Positions 13,826-26,200 of a stretch of 64,000 nucleotides of DNA are shown here, one piece after another; the stretch's first letter is position 1, and each line of letters starts with the position of its first letter. Below the pieces are notes generated by a model that saw nothing but the letters and a program-made list of their open reading frames with translations, searched no databases and was not told the DNA's origin. A program made the position numbers and the translations under genes. The stretch is taken from positions 7,982,324 to 8,046,323 of the forward strand of contig BROE01000005.1 of the NCBI GenBank assembly GCA_036571765.1. Reading direction: 5' to 3'. Source of the DNA: Plecoglossus altivelis (Eukaryota > Chordata > Actinopteri > Osmeriformes > Plecoglossidae).

Positions 13826-16800
13826 CCTCCCTCCCTCCCTCTCCCTCCCTACCTTCCTGTGCTGCAGGGTAGGTTAAAAAGCAGTTATCTGCAGCAGAGA
13901 GGGTTTAACACCAGGCCTGGAGACAGTGTCAGGAACCTGCATGGCTGCTGATGCCAAGCCTTGCGTGTCAGCCCACTTCATCCTGGCCCTCACATTTTCC
14001 ATGCGTTTATGAGAGACAAGGAGACACATTTGCCTGTTAAAATCACAACAATGGCCGTGATCGCTAACAGTTATTGTCTACAGATCCCAGTGTTGGTGTA
14101 GCTCTTAGTTTGGACGGGCTCTTTGTTTAGGTCGAGGTATTTGTTTTCTCTCCCTGTCTGAGCTGAGGTTGGAATCTCACCAGGGAAGACAAGGGGAGTT
14201 GCTGAGGTCATGGCCCCCATCAGCAGAGCCCTGAACACCAAGCATAAACACATTTAACACCCAACACACATCCTCCACCTCCCCCTGGAACAACTGCTAC
14301 AGCGAAGCCTTGTCTCATCCTGCTGTTGTGTGTGTTTGTCTTACATTTCCCCCTGAAGTCTCACTCACTCACACTGGGCACACACAGCCTCCTCTGTCAC
14401 TCGCACGCAAACGGAACATCATCTTTTTCTCTCCCTTCATCTCTCCCTTTTTTGTCGCTCTTTTCCCACAGGAACTTATTCCAGAGTTCTTCTACCTTCC
14501 AGAGATGTTTGTGAACAGTAATGGTTACCAGCTGGGCATGCGCGAAGACAGGACCATGGTGTGCGATGTCGATCTACCTTCCTGGTCGAAGAAACCAGAG
14601 GACTTTGTCAGGATTAACAGGATGGTAAGGATGGATGCTTTGGTGTATGACCTGTTCTTTCATCAAATGGTGACCCAGTAGACAGCTCTCCCCGTACTCC
14701 AAAGGAGTTGTTCAGCTTACATTAATTGTCAGTCAGCTTAGATCTCACACAGGCAGTCAGGACTCCCTTCTTTACCCTCTCAGTCACTTTGGCTCTACCG
14801 GGCTTTAGCAGACATATGGTGTCTGGCTGACTTAGTCATGAAGTATCTATTACACTACACTGCTAGATACTAACACAATCTACCGCTGACCACAGCACAG
14901 GGCCAGAACGCGGCTCTTCTAATGTTACCTAATGCTGACCCTGTCGATCATGATAGGTGTGTGAGTGTGGCTGACTGCGGGACTGTTTGGGGGGGATGTG
15001 TGCGGGGCTGTGGGTGTGTACGTTGGGCTGCATGTGGGGGATGGACAGGACGGTGGAGGTGGAGGTGGCCTTGTGTAGGGCTGAGGCCAGAGCAGCAGTG
15101 TGTTGGGTACAGAACCAGAGGCAGGAGCTGGGGAGGAGACTGTACTATCGCTTGACCTTTTCAGCAGGAGTGACAGTGCTGGGTGGGAAGGGCGTCCTAC
15201 CAAGGTGACCTTTCGCTTTACTCACTCTGCCTGGTCAGCTCCCTACCACACACACACACGCACAGTTCTTTATAACATTAAAATAGAGCCGTTTTTTATA
15301 CTGTAGCTACTGTGCTGACTTGATTAGAATGCTCCCCATTTGTGTCCTACTTNCTAGCCTCCCAGTTCCCATCTTTGCATGTGCATGTGCCACTTTCAAT
15401 TGGAGTGACATGCCCTGTGGCTAGCCGGGCTTCTGTGTGCTCGAGCTGCTTCAGTAGGAAATGGCTGCTGTTGTTCTGAGTGTGAGAGGGAGAGTGTTAT
15501 TCCCTCAGTCTACACTGAACATGAGGGGATTTTAGGCATTTAAAAGAATTATACCACAAAAAAACTACCAATGCAAAATAATCGTAAAATGGACTTCCGT
15601 AGGTATTCTATTATAATATTAAATGAGATTACGATAGTCTAAGGTCTTATCTACAAGCAGAGGAGACTCAAAAAACAAATCCATATCCAATTAGGTACAA
15701 AATATCACACACACAAACACACACACACATGCAACACATGCACAATCACACACACTTTACAGCAAATTGGTTCCCTTTAATATTGAGCAGCTTCTCACTT
15801 TGCCGTGCAAAGATAGCTGGTCATTATTTTTAATAGATAGAGAATGTATATATGATATCTGATCGTATTATTGCCTAAGGCTTGTTCATGAGCACAGAAA
15901 TGGGTGGATGTTTTTGCATGTGTTACACTGGGGCCTCTGCCTGCAATAACATGCACTGCCCTGCACAGTGACGCAGTCTGTAATTACGGGATGCATTTCA
16001 GATGTCCGATACGTGCGCTGTAGTTGTGTTGCAGTAAAGTCTCATGTTGTTGTTACTTCCTCCGTGTTGTGCGCCGCAGTGTGCCTTTCACCCCTAATTG
16101 CCCTGCTCTTCTCTGACAGGCCCTGGAAAGCGAGTTTGTGTCGTGTCAGCTGCATCAGTGGATTGACCTTATTTTCGGCTACAAGCAGAGAGGCCCAGAG
16201 GCAGTGCGCTCCCTCAACGTCTTCCACTACCTGACATACGAGGGCTCCGTCAACCTAGACAGCATCGCTGACCCCCTGCAGAGAGAGGTACGCAAAGCAC
16301 GCCATCCCCCCCATCCCCGCGCCGCCGTGGCCGCCGAGCACGTCCCCGAGTGTGACTTCCTGTCTGCGTTTCCTCTGGAGCAGAGAGTGTTCCACACATG
16401 CTCGGGAGCAGCTTCATCAAGCAGCAGTCATTATGCATGCAAACATGTCCCACAGGAAACCGGCTTAACTACAGAGTCGTTGAATTTACATTAAGATTCG
16501 TCTTGGAGTGTACCATTTGATAACAACCGCTATTATGAACTCATCTCCAATGTACACTTAAGATATCTACTAACAATCATTCTTGTTAAAGGACATCTGA
16601 CTGCTGTACTGTATTACCTCCCCTCTGTGGCTTGTTCTTCTTCATCAATGGACAGCCAGAAGAGTTCTTTGATTAATCACTAAGGGTCACCTAGTGAACA
16701 GACAGGAAAAGAGATCCTCTCATTCTAAACACATTAATTGACTTACTGTGGTCTCTTTGCTGATGTAGTTGTGTACGGCTTAATTGAATAGAGGCAGGGG

Positions 16801-19800
16801 AGAGAGAACAGAAGATGGGGTAGAGGGAGAGATAAACTAGGGAGAGAGGAGAGGGAGAGAGAGAGATGAGGGGGACAGGGAGTCTCCAGTAATAGCAGCT
16901 GGTATGCAGTGATGCTTTCCAGTGTGAGCTCCTCTCTCCCTGTGATATCCACCATCTGCTGTCTGCAAAACAAGTCATTTATATACTGTCACTTTTCGGG
17001 GGTGCGCCTATTATATTTTTATCACGTGACCAACTTATGCAACATCACACCCCAGACAGTTTTTTTGGGGGGATCACTAGAAATTATGCAAATATCAACT
17101 TCATAGGAGAAACTTTGTTTTTCATTCATTTCCAAATCAGAATTTTGAGACAATGACACTGGTTATTTTTCACATTATTCGGTTCGCGGGTTTTCTCGAG
17201 CTGTCTTGGCTCCTGTCCTCTTAAGAGGAACCTGCTGGACAGAAACGGGTTGTTCGTTTCTCCCAGGAACTATGTAATCAGCTGCAAAGTAGCTAATGAT
17301 TGTTATATCCAGTTAATGTTGTCTCCATTATGGCATGTGCCTGTTTTATGCCTGGATTTGACATTAGTTGTGCTAATTGCAACTGATATCATGAGCATTA
17401 ATTTAAGTACATGCCGTTAATTTTGTTTATGTTATTACTACAATTGTCTTTTCTGTTAGCATCATATCCAATGCACACATACATAAACTCCAACTAAAAT
17501 ATATAAACCTAAATTATATAATTATAATTTATTCTTAGTTATATTAAGCTATATATCATATATGATCCAAGTAATACTTGCTACGCCCACACAATAAAAG
17601 TCAGGAGGGCGTTCAAAATGCAGGATAAGCAATATATTCATCCCACTTTTTCTGACTCTGGTTGTAGTGCACAGAAATAGGGATCTCCACTTAGCTATTC
17701 ATTATGAACACATTGGACTAGAAGCCCGTTTTGTATTGATGAGGTCATGTAAACAATGTGCTTAAATATGAGTGTAAGTCTGGAGTCTTAAAACGCACAA
17801 ACAAGGAAATCTAGTACCTTAAAATGATGTGCTTTTTATGCGCTTAAATATTCTGGCTATTTAGAATGTGCTGCTTTATTTTTGGCGAAAGCAGAAGATG
17901 ACAAGCTAAACAAGGGTTTAGGTGCATCTCATCCAGTTCTGCATCATATGGATGAACGTGCAGATGTGGATCTCCCTGTGCGGTTCTTGCCAGCGTTCAT
18001 GGACATAGTCCTCATGTCTCCTGTCCCTCCTCTAAGAGACAGCTTTAGGGGGAGGTGGTGTAGGAGCGTAGTAATTCATGCACCTGACTGATGAAACCAC
18101 TGATGAAACCACTCCTCTGTCATTAACCACCTCAGTAGCTGCATCAGACCAGACCCAGAGGTCAGGAGAGGCGATCCCTCTCCTACCTGTGTTGTCAGGC
18201 AGGCTGCAGGCCAGCGTTTGACAGGCAGGAGGCTGGTCTCCAGCAGAGGCCAGGGTGACAGCTCTACTGGGCACGCTGCCGTAACAGCAGACCAGGATGT
18301 TTATCCTGACAGCCTTGGCGGATGGAAGAACATGACAGCAGCCCCAGATACAGAGCCTGCTGTGTTGCTGTGATGTAAACAGACAAATGATGCATCAGTG
18401 GGGCTTTTCCCTGTCGGCTGCCGGCGCTCTCAGTCCCTGTTAACTGAGGACTTAGAGAACGCGAGCTGGTCAGTCCGCTTTGGAGCGACATGGTGATGAC
18501 TGGGGTTTAGAAGCAGCTTTCGCTCCGTAAACTGCTCAGTCACCCCTGGGTCAGTTAGCCGACCCTGCAGGTGGAACAATGACAAACTCCCATCCAAAGC
18601 AAACATAAAATATGCAGAGAAAGGGATGATCTCCGTGTTGTAGACTGTTGACGGGCTCACCGCTCTCTAGAGGTTAGCGCAGAGAGCAGAGACCCTCAGG
18701 GCTATCGTTTGTAGTTATTAAGAGATTAGGTGCAACCAACCCATAGAGGCTTATCTCAAACTAATTGCTCGGCATGTCAAGAATTGCAAAGCGATGCCTC
18801 TCAAAGAAGTTGGGACAACGCTTAAAGTATGTTGGCGAGAGAGAAAAAAAATTTGTGGCTGGAAGTTGTACTTGGGACCGATGCCTCTGTTTTCCTGTCC
18901 ATCTGTCTACACGCAGACAGGTTGGCCGGGCTGCCTTGCTGTTCTGATAGAGCTCAGCCATCGCTGAAATGTCCAGGGAGCTTTTGTCACCAGGACGGAA
19001 AACAGCCGACAGAGAGACAGACATGCGTACCTGTCTCCCTCTCCTGCCAATGCGGGAAGAGATGGCAGGACTGACCCAAGCGCATGCTGTTAGAAGGGAT
19101 GCTTGGTGCTCACCCAAGCACGGCGGTTGTTACTGGGAGGGAGATCAGCAGATGGCTTTGGCAATAAGTGTCACTTATCAGCCAAAAAGCAGGGCCTGAA
19201 GTGGCTTAAACTAATGAAGTGTCTGTTAAGTGTTCCAGATCCCTGCTGGAGATAGAGAGAACTTACTGCCACATCACAGGGGATTAGTGTTGAAGCACCT
19301 GAGAGATATTGACGTGTTTTGATGGTCTGGGAGCAAAAAAGTTCTTGAGACAACCTTCAAGCGCAGGAATCCTTGAATATAATAAAGTATCCTTCTTTAA
19401 AGTGTCCTTCTTTCTCACTCGCAGCACAGGAACTCTCTGTCCTTCTATCCTTATTTTTCTGGAATTGGATAGTCTGAAGAAATATGATGATGCCTTCCAC
19501 ATGGCCCGTGCGTTCTTTCAGATCTCTGTATCACATTTCTTTATTTGAAAAGACGCTGTGACCTGAACCTTAAACTGAACCTTAAATACCTATAATGTGA
19601 CCAGGTTATTACTTGACAGACTCCCTTTTAAAGTATCACAGACTGACACTTAATGGTTGCCAAATGTACCACCGCATCATGTGACACAACGATGTTGCTG
19701 CTCCACCAAGCTCCATCCCATTTTATGCAATGCATGATGGGAAGTGACCAAGAGGAATTCTCTTCGCTTGCAGGTGCCCTGTCTGGAATCGGCACCTCCT

Positions 19801-20026
19801 CCAACCTCAGAAAGCCTTGGTCCCTTCTTGGCATTTGCTAGCCAATGGGGATTGTTGATAGTGAGTGGTGTGTACAGGCTCAGCAGACAGACAGAGAGAG
19901 GGAGGGAGGGAGAAAGAGAGAGAGAGCGAGAGAGTTGGAGGGAGGAAGCGAGAGAGAGAGAGTTGGAGGGAGGAAAAGAGAGAGAGTTGGAGGGAGGAAG
20001 AGAGAGAGAGAGAGAGTTGGAGGGAG

Positions 20027-20057
<31 letters not shown>

Positions 20058-20215
20058 GAGAGCAGGCAGGCATGTGAGGGATGTGTGTTTCATTGTGCTC
20101 GGTGACAGACATCCACAAGCTCCCTCTGATGGTGGAAGTGGCTCTGGTCACATCAATCACTCCCACCTCAGAAGTGCTTCACTCAGTCAACCTCCAGAGA
20201 ACTCTCACTCTCTGT

Positions 20216-20257
<42 letters not shown>

Positions 20258-23200
20258 GTTCCAATGTTTTACATAAGCACAAACACCAGTCTAACTGTGT
20301 TAATACTACTGGAACTCTGTTGCTCTTGTCTTATAGTCCCCCACCTCCCTACCTGATCCCAGTGACATTTCTCTTCCTCCCTCATCACACTTTCATAAGA
20401 AACTCAGTCAGTCCTATTTTATGTAAGGTGCCTGTTTTACCCTTAAGTGTGCGTGAGTGTGTATTAGTGAGTGTGTTTTCCTTTCCCTTTGTTTCAGAAA
20501 CAATAACATGTAAAAGTAGAGCGGCCTGCCGCAGTCCTAGCTGCATGTCACTCCAGGTTAACGTTTGTGCAGCGGGGGGGCTCTTGCCTGAAAATGGGAA
20601 TGGTTAACTGAAGCATGTTAATAGGAAAAGGCTTGTCTCTTCGATACTAACACTTGGATGACTCTGCAGGCTGAGGGGGGAGGGGAGAGCACCCAGGCGG
20701 ATTGGGAGTGCACCCCTCACCGCTCCCTTCTCCAGGGCACGGCTGAGTTAGGATTTGCTTGCATTGTCAAGTAACGCATTGACCCATCACTTTGATGCAT
20801 ATCGATTGTGACAGGAGCTCCTCTCTCTCCCTCTCTTTCTCCCTCTCTCTCTCTCCCTCTCTTTCTCCCTTTCTTTCTCCCTCTCTTTCTCCCTTTCTCT
20901 CTCCCCCCTCTCTCTCCCTCTCCCTCTCTTTCTCTCTCTCTCTCTCCCCCCCTCCCTCTCTTTCTCTCCCTCTCTCTCTCCCTTTCTCTCTCCCTTCCCT
21001 CAGGCCATGGAAGCGCAGATCCAGAGCGTTGGACAGACGCCATCTCAGTTGCTTATTGAGCCACATCCCCCTCGCAGCTCGGCCATGCACCTGGTGAGAG
21101 ACACAGGCGCCATGGGAAAATCCTCCCAAGTCTGTCCCTGCCGACGCGTGCGTACGTTTTTGGAGTGAAACACAGATAGAGAGCCAGAGCGAGAGACAAA
21201 GTTAGAGAAAACGACACAGAGAGAGAGAGACACGCACACAGAAAGAGAGACCAACACAGAGACAGGGAGCGTGTAAGAGAGGTCTTTGTGTTTATCGGTA
21301 TCTGCGCACGCTTGGCATCAATTTCCGTTTTCAGCAGTATGTGCTGTTTTTTTATGCAATAGCGAATGTTGTTAAAGAAAAGCAAACATACAAGAATTGT
21401 AGCAGTTGTAACCACCCTCGGTGTGTGGTGTTTGTGTCAGAGCAGTGCTAAGAGTGCTCCCTACTGGCCCAGATACTGCCTGTCCTCAGCAGTAAGCTGC
21501 TCTGCTCTGTCTAATCCATGTAATAGGCCAGCCTAGCCCTCATTATCCTCACATGGCTGAGTAGCAGCCTGAGGCTCGTGGAGACTCTGTCCACACCTTC
21601 CTCTCTTCTCATCACATGACACTCTCCCTCCATCTCTCTCTTGCTCTCCCTTTCCATCTTTATTTCTGTCTCTTTCTGTCTGTATAGCTCTCTCTTGGTC
21701 TTTCTGTCTCTCTCAATCGCTCTTTCTGTCTCCTTCTCCTTTTTCTTTCTTTCTCCTTTTTCCTCTTCCTCTTCCTTTCTGTGTCTGTTTCCCTTTTCCT
21801 CTATATCTATATATTCCTCTATATTTCTCTATAACTATTTCATATTCCAGAAGCTTCACACTGTAAGGTTATAAATACTGTACCTGTTTTGTTACAGCTG
21901 TGCAGGGTGCTGGCTATGTAGTGCTGCGTAGCTGTAAATGCAGTAATGTTGTCCGCTGAACAGTCGGCTATACAGCTGAGCTTGTAGTTGACTGTGAAGC
22001 TGAAGAACTGTGTCCTATTCCAAGGCAAATAATTTGATTCTTCCTCCACGCTCATTCTGTTATCCAAGCTTACTGTGCTTACCAGATACATGTACACAGT
22101 AACATGTATATATCACCTCCACGTGTTGCTCAATCCATCCCAGTTCCCCATGTCCAACCTGTTGTGTCAACAGTCCCCTGTCTATATGCACAGTGGGTGG
22201 GGCCTCTCTCCTCCACGCCTGTGTATGCAACCCTCCTCTGTGTGTACCTTGTGTTACCTCGAACCTCCACACTAATGGCCTCTCTCCATTCTGTGTCCTT
22301 TTTCTACGTCCTCCCATATCGTTCCCCCCTACGCACCCTCCTCCCTTCCTCTTGCCCCTCCGTCCTTCCTGGCGTCATCCCCCATCCTTCATCACCCTCC
22401 CTCTGTTCTCTCTTCTACTCAATAGTGTTTCCTTCCACAGAGCCCCCTCATGTTCAAGGACCAGATGCAACAGGATGTCATCATGGTGCTGAAGTTTCCC
22501 TCCAACTCCCCAGTGACTCACGTGGCAGCCAACACCCTGCCCCACCTGACGGTCCCGGCCGTGGTCACCGTCACCTGCAGCCGGCTGTTTGCGGTCAACC
22601 GCTGGCACAACACCGTGGGTATGTGGCCCCCAGCGCTCCGCACGCACTGGGAACAGGGCATGTCAGGGACACATGACATGGGGATGAATGGGTACGGTCA
22701 GGTAGAACACATGGCCTTGTGAAAGCATCGGTGGGCTCCCCTACTCGCTGGCTACCACAGCTGTAGCCTGTCTAAACCTGTGAGAACCACTTCACACCAG
22801 CCCCAGCTTATACAGTCCTACCAGAGGGCTGGTTTTGCCAGGCCACCCTATACCAACCCCAGTTACACGATTCCACAGTACCAGAGGGCTCCCAGGTAGG
22901 CTGAGCGTGAGTGCTTCCACATGTTCCTAACTCGGGCATGTGTGAACACCATTACCCCCAGAGCTCCACAGGATCCAGCGTCACCTCTGGGTCACAAGGC
23001 CACACCGATGGTTACTGGGAAATTAGGTTGTGACCGTGCCCCATTCTCCTCACACTCCCCCATCTGTCACCGGAGCACAGCTTGGTTTCAGGGCTGCAGG
23101 TTCAGGGCAGCAGCTCCACAGCCCGCCCGTCACCCGCCCGCGCCCCCGCTAATGAACACAGCTGCAGCACTGCGCTTTCCTGTTAGAGGAGAAGAAAATG

Positions 23201-26200
23201 TGGTACCGTTTCCAAAAATAATGATGATAATAAGGCTGCCATATTTTTCAGGCATGTTGCTCTGCTTGCAAAATGGTGGGTTTTGCCCCATAGGCCTTCT
23301 CTAGGGCACAATAGTTCCAGTCACTTTGACAGTCTAAAAAAAGAAATCAACAAGCCTTATTGAAACATTGCCGGTGGAGTACCAAAGCTCTTCTGGCCTC
23401 TGAGGGGTCATGAACCAACCTTGGCTCTGACAGTGGAGCAGGTGTGGAGTGTCTGCACTCTGCGCTCTGTGTGTGCCCCAGGTGTGTGTGTGTGTGTGTG
23501 TGTGTGTGTCATTGACATCTCATTATGTTTGTGTGTGTTGAGGTCTAAGAGGAGCACCAGGATACTCCTTAGAGCAGGCTCATCACCTGCCCATTGAGAT
23601 GGACCCTCTGATTGGTGAGTACAGACTGTCAGCAGTTGAAGCTAGCCTATAGCATGACTTACACAACTGATGGAGTCACAATGTGGAAGTGTACTCGTAA
23701 TAGCAGTCTAAATGGGCATCCAGACTAGCATTGGAAATTAGATACAATTAGGTTGATGACTGCCCTGTGTACAGCCAGCAACTCCGGGACAAACAAGCGC
23801 CAGATCACCGACCTGGTCGATCAAAGCATCCAGATCAACACACACTGCTTCGTGGTTACCGCTGACAACCGCTACATCCTAGTCTGTGGCTTCTGGGACA
23901 AGAGCTTCAGAGTGTATTCCACTGACACTGGTATGTTCTGGTACATGTACAGCAGCCTGTTTGATTAGAACCCTCACAACATCATCTATTTGTCTAAGAT
24001 GTCTAGCCTAGACCAGACCTTTGCTTATTTCTGGAGACATGTCAGTGTGTTTGTGCCTCTCTGAAATGATCCCACAGGCAAGCTGACCCAGATTGTGTTT
24101 GGGCACTGGGATGTGGTGACGTGTCTGGCCCGGTCTGAGTCCTACATCGGGGGAGACTGCTACATCGTGTCCGGCTCCAGAGATGCCACGCTGCTGCTCT
24201 GGTACTGGAGCGGCCGGCACCACATCATAGGAGACAACCCCAACAACAGTGAGTGAGACCACAGTACACACACACACTCACACACACACACCTGCATACA
24301 AGACGTAATACGGACCCATTAAGGGTCAAAAAGGGATTATTTGTCCTATTTTCAAATGTCTTTTCATTCTCATAGCTAACACCAATGTGGGATTTCTTTT
24401 GCCCTTCACCTTTAGTCCCTCATTATCTGTCTTTGAAACTATTCATCAGGGTGTGTAGAGCAGCAGTCAGAGCTAGTGGGGGCTTCACGTGAGTTAACAA
24501 AGGGGGAATAGAAAGAAAATATGCTTCTTGTTGGTACCCAGCCAGGCCAGTTTTATTTTTGTTTTTGTTTCGTTTTGGGGTTTTTTTGGGGGGCGGGGGC
24601 ACATGTTGGGTGCTTGATTGTTCCCACTGATTTAGTGACACTGGGTGTGAGGATTTTATAATTAACTGCATTGAGGCTACATCAGTTAATTAAGAATTTC
24701 AGCTTGGTTGCCTCCAATTAGCAGGGGGCAGAAGCACTTGTGGGTAGTGTGGAGGAAAAACCCTTTCTGTGAAATTCCTCCCGATCATGCTTCCGACACA
24801 CCTTCCGCAAACCACAGGGAGGATCGAAACTGTGAAGATCAGCCCAGGAAATCAACAGAAACATATATAGTCCACATGAACGTTTTGTCACCTTTAAATG
24901 AGAAAATTCTAGAAGCCTTCCAAAGCCACAGGCTGGCGTGAGTTTGACCGAGAGATGGAGATGAGGAAGGTGAGGAGAGAGGAGGGATCACCCGGTAGAG
25001 CGCTGTAGATGAGCAACCATCCTGAAGAGAGAGAGGGAGAAGAAAATCTCCCTGCGCCTGCGCAAGCTGAGCTGTGAACGCATTCAACCTAATCAACCTC
25101 TTGGAACAGATAACCCTGAATCCTACTCCAATGCTCATCCTCTGTTCTAAAATCCTTCCAGGGTCTTTTAAGTTTGTCCCTCCGGTGGTTTTGTGCTTAT
25201 TACAGCCTCCACAATGACGGCTGAAGGTTGTGTGAATATGCAGCAGGCCTCTGGCTGTCTGCCCTGCAGCTCACAGACGTGACCCGCACCAGAAATTGAT
25301 TTCAACCGCACCCCCAAAAGCGTGCATGTTTCCCAAAAGCCCGAGAATTAAAAACAACTTCCAGCTCAATTGTGCTCCCGTCCTTCAGGACCAGCCCAGC
25401 TCACCGGTGTTTTAAACCGGGTAATTTTGTCAGCTGGCTCCTGCGAGTCCCAGGGGCTGGGGGAGTGTGTGGGGGCCTCAGTGCAGCCTGATTGAATCTT
25501 TTGTCGGTAGGTGAGCTACACTAGCCCCTGGTTCCCCTGGAGGCCTCCGCTGACACATGTCCTGTCCAGACATCTCAGCAGTGGTGCTGCGACTGACAGG
25601 CCTGCTCAGGTCTGGGTCTCTGAGGGACCCACCTGCATCCATCATGCACAGGGTCACTGACCGGACTGCCTGCTGCAGCCTGCGCGTGGACCAGACAGGG
25701 AGTCCAAGTCAGCACGGGCCTATGGCACCTGTCCACACGAGAACATCCTTCATCCACTGATTACCAGAGTGGACACAGCACAAGTCAGGGAACACTAAAG
25801 TAAATCAATAGTGCCTTTTCCCAAATTCTGGAAACGTCTCTCTGCTTCTGTGCTCAGCCCTTCAGTATTGTATTGATCCTCTTGCTCTTGTGTCTGTGTT
25901 GTAGATCCCACCGATTAAGTTCATCACACTCGATGGTTAATTTATTCCTCTCTGCTTGGTGTGGGACAGTTATTTTGCTTTTCCCAATGAATTGTTATCC
26001 TCTCTACCTACTTTATAAACTGCAGGCGTTTGATACCAAGTTTCCTAAAGGTATGAGTGACACGTACCCCACCCAAACAGACGCCTCTGTTGTGTTGGTG
26101 TGTCTCCGTCTGGAGTGTGCTCCAGGGCCCGTGAAGCCCCCCCGCTAACCTCTCCCCCACCCATCATCAATCATGTGACACTCGTTCCTGCTATGGCTGA

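Larger units (their letters stand above)
16288..21003 (+). other. 4.7-kb NBEA intron rich in simple repeats
   Basis: No exon seen. AT-rich sequence lies around 17490-17570. Towards the 3' end come a GA minisatellite (19888-20061), a CT run (20219-20261) and a long polypyrimidine block (20820-21000) that runs straight into the acceptor of exon 21004-21093. Confidence 0.6.
2879..21093 (+). other. NBEA: NBEA exons for the end of the PH-like region and the BEACH domain
   Basis: The first two exons (2879-2996 and 3109-3211) encode the end of the PH-like domain and the linker, with the motifs GKWMFSEIRAVFSRR and VMFNFPDQ. BEACH begins in exon 3314-3429, at TQRWQRREISNFEYLM, and runs to exon 21004-21093, about 295 residues. 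Family hallmarks seen: YPVFPWVL (exon 5880-5992), RDLSKPIGALNP across the next junction, ELIPEFFYLPEMF (exon 14472-14624), SCQLHQWIDLIFGYKQRG (exon 16120-16287) and GQTPSQLL (exon 21004-21093). The BEACH core therefore looks intact. Exons 10892-11032 and 11906-12025 carry more substitutions against my memory of mammalian NBEA than the other exons do. Confidence 0.9.

Noticed and set aside
19744..20607. 287-codon plus-strand ORF
   Set aside because: Its length comes from GA and CT simple repeats (poly Glu/Arg, then poly Ser/Leu) inside an NBEA intron.
20717..21129. Charged Arg/Glu ORFs on the minus strand
   Set aside because: Reverse reading of the CT-rich block next to an NBEA acceptor; no protein family.
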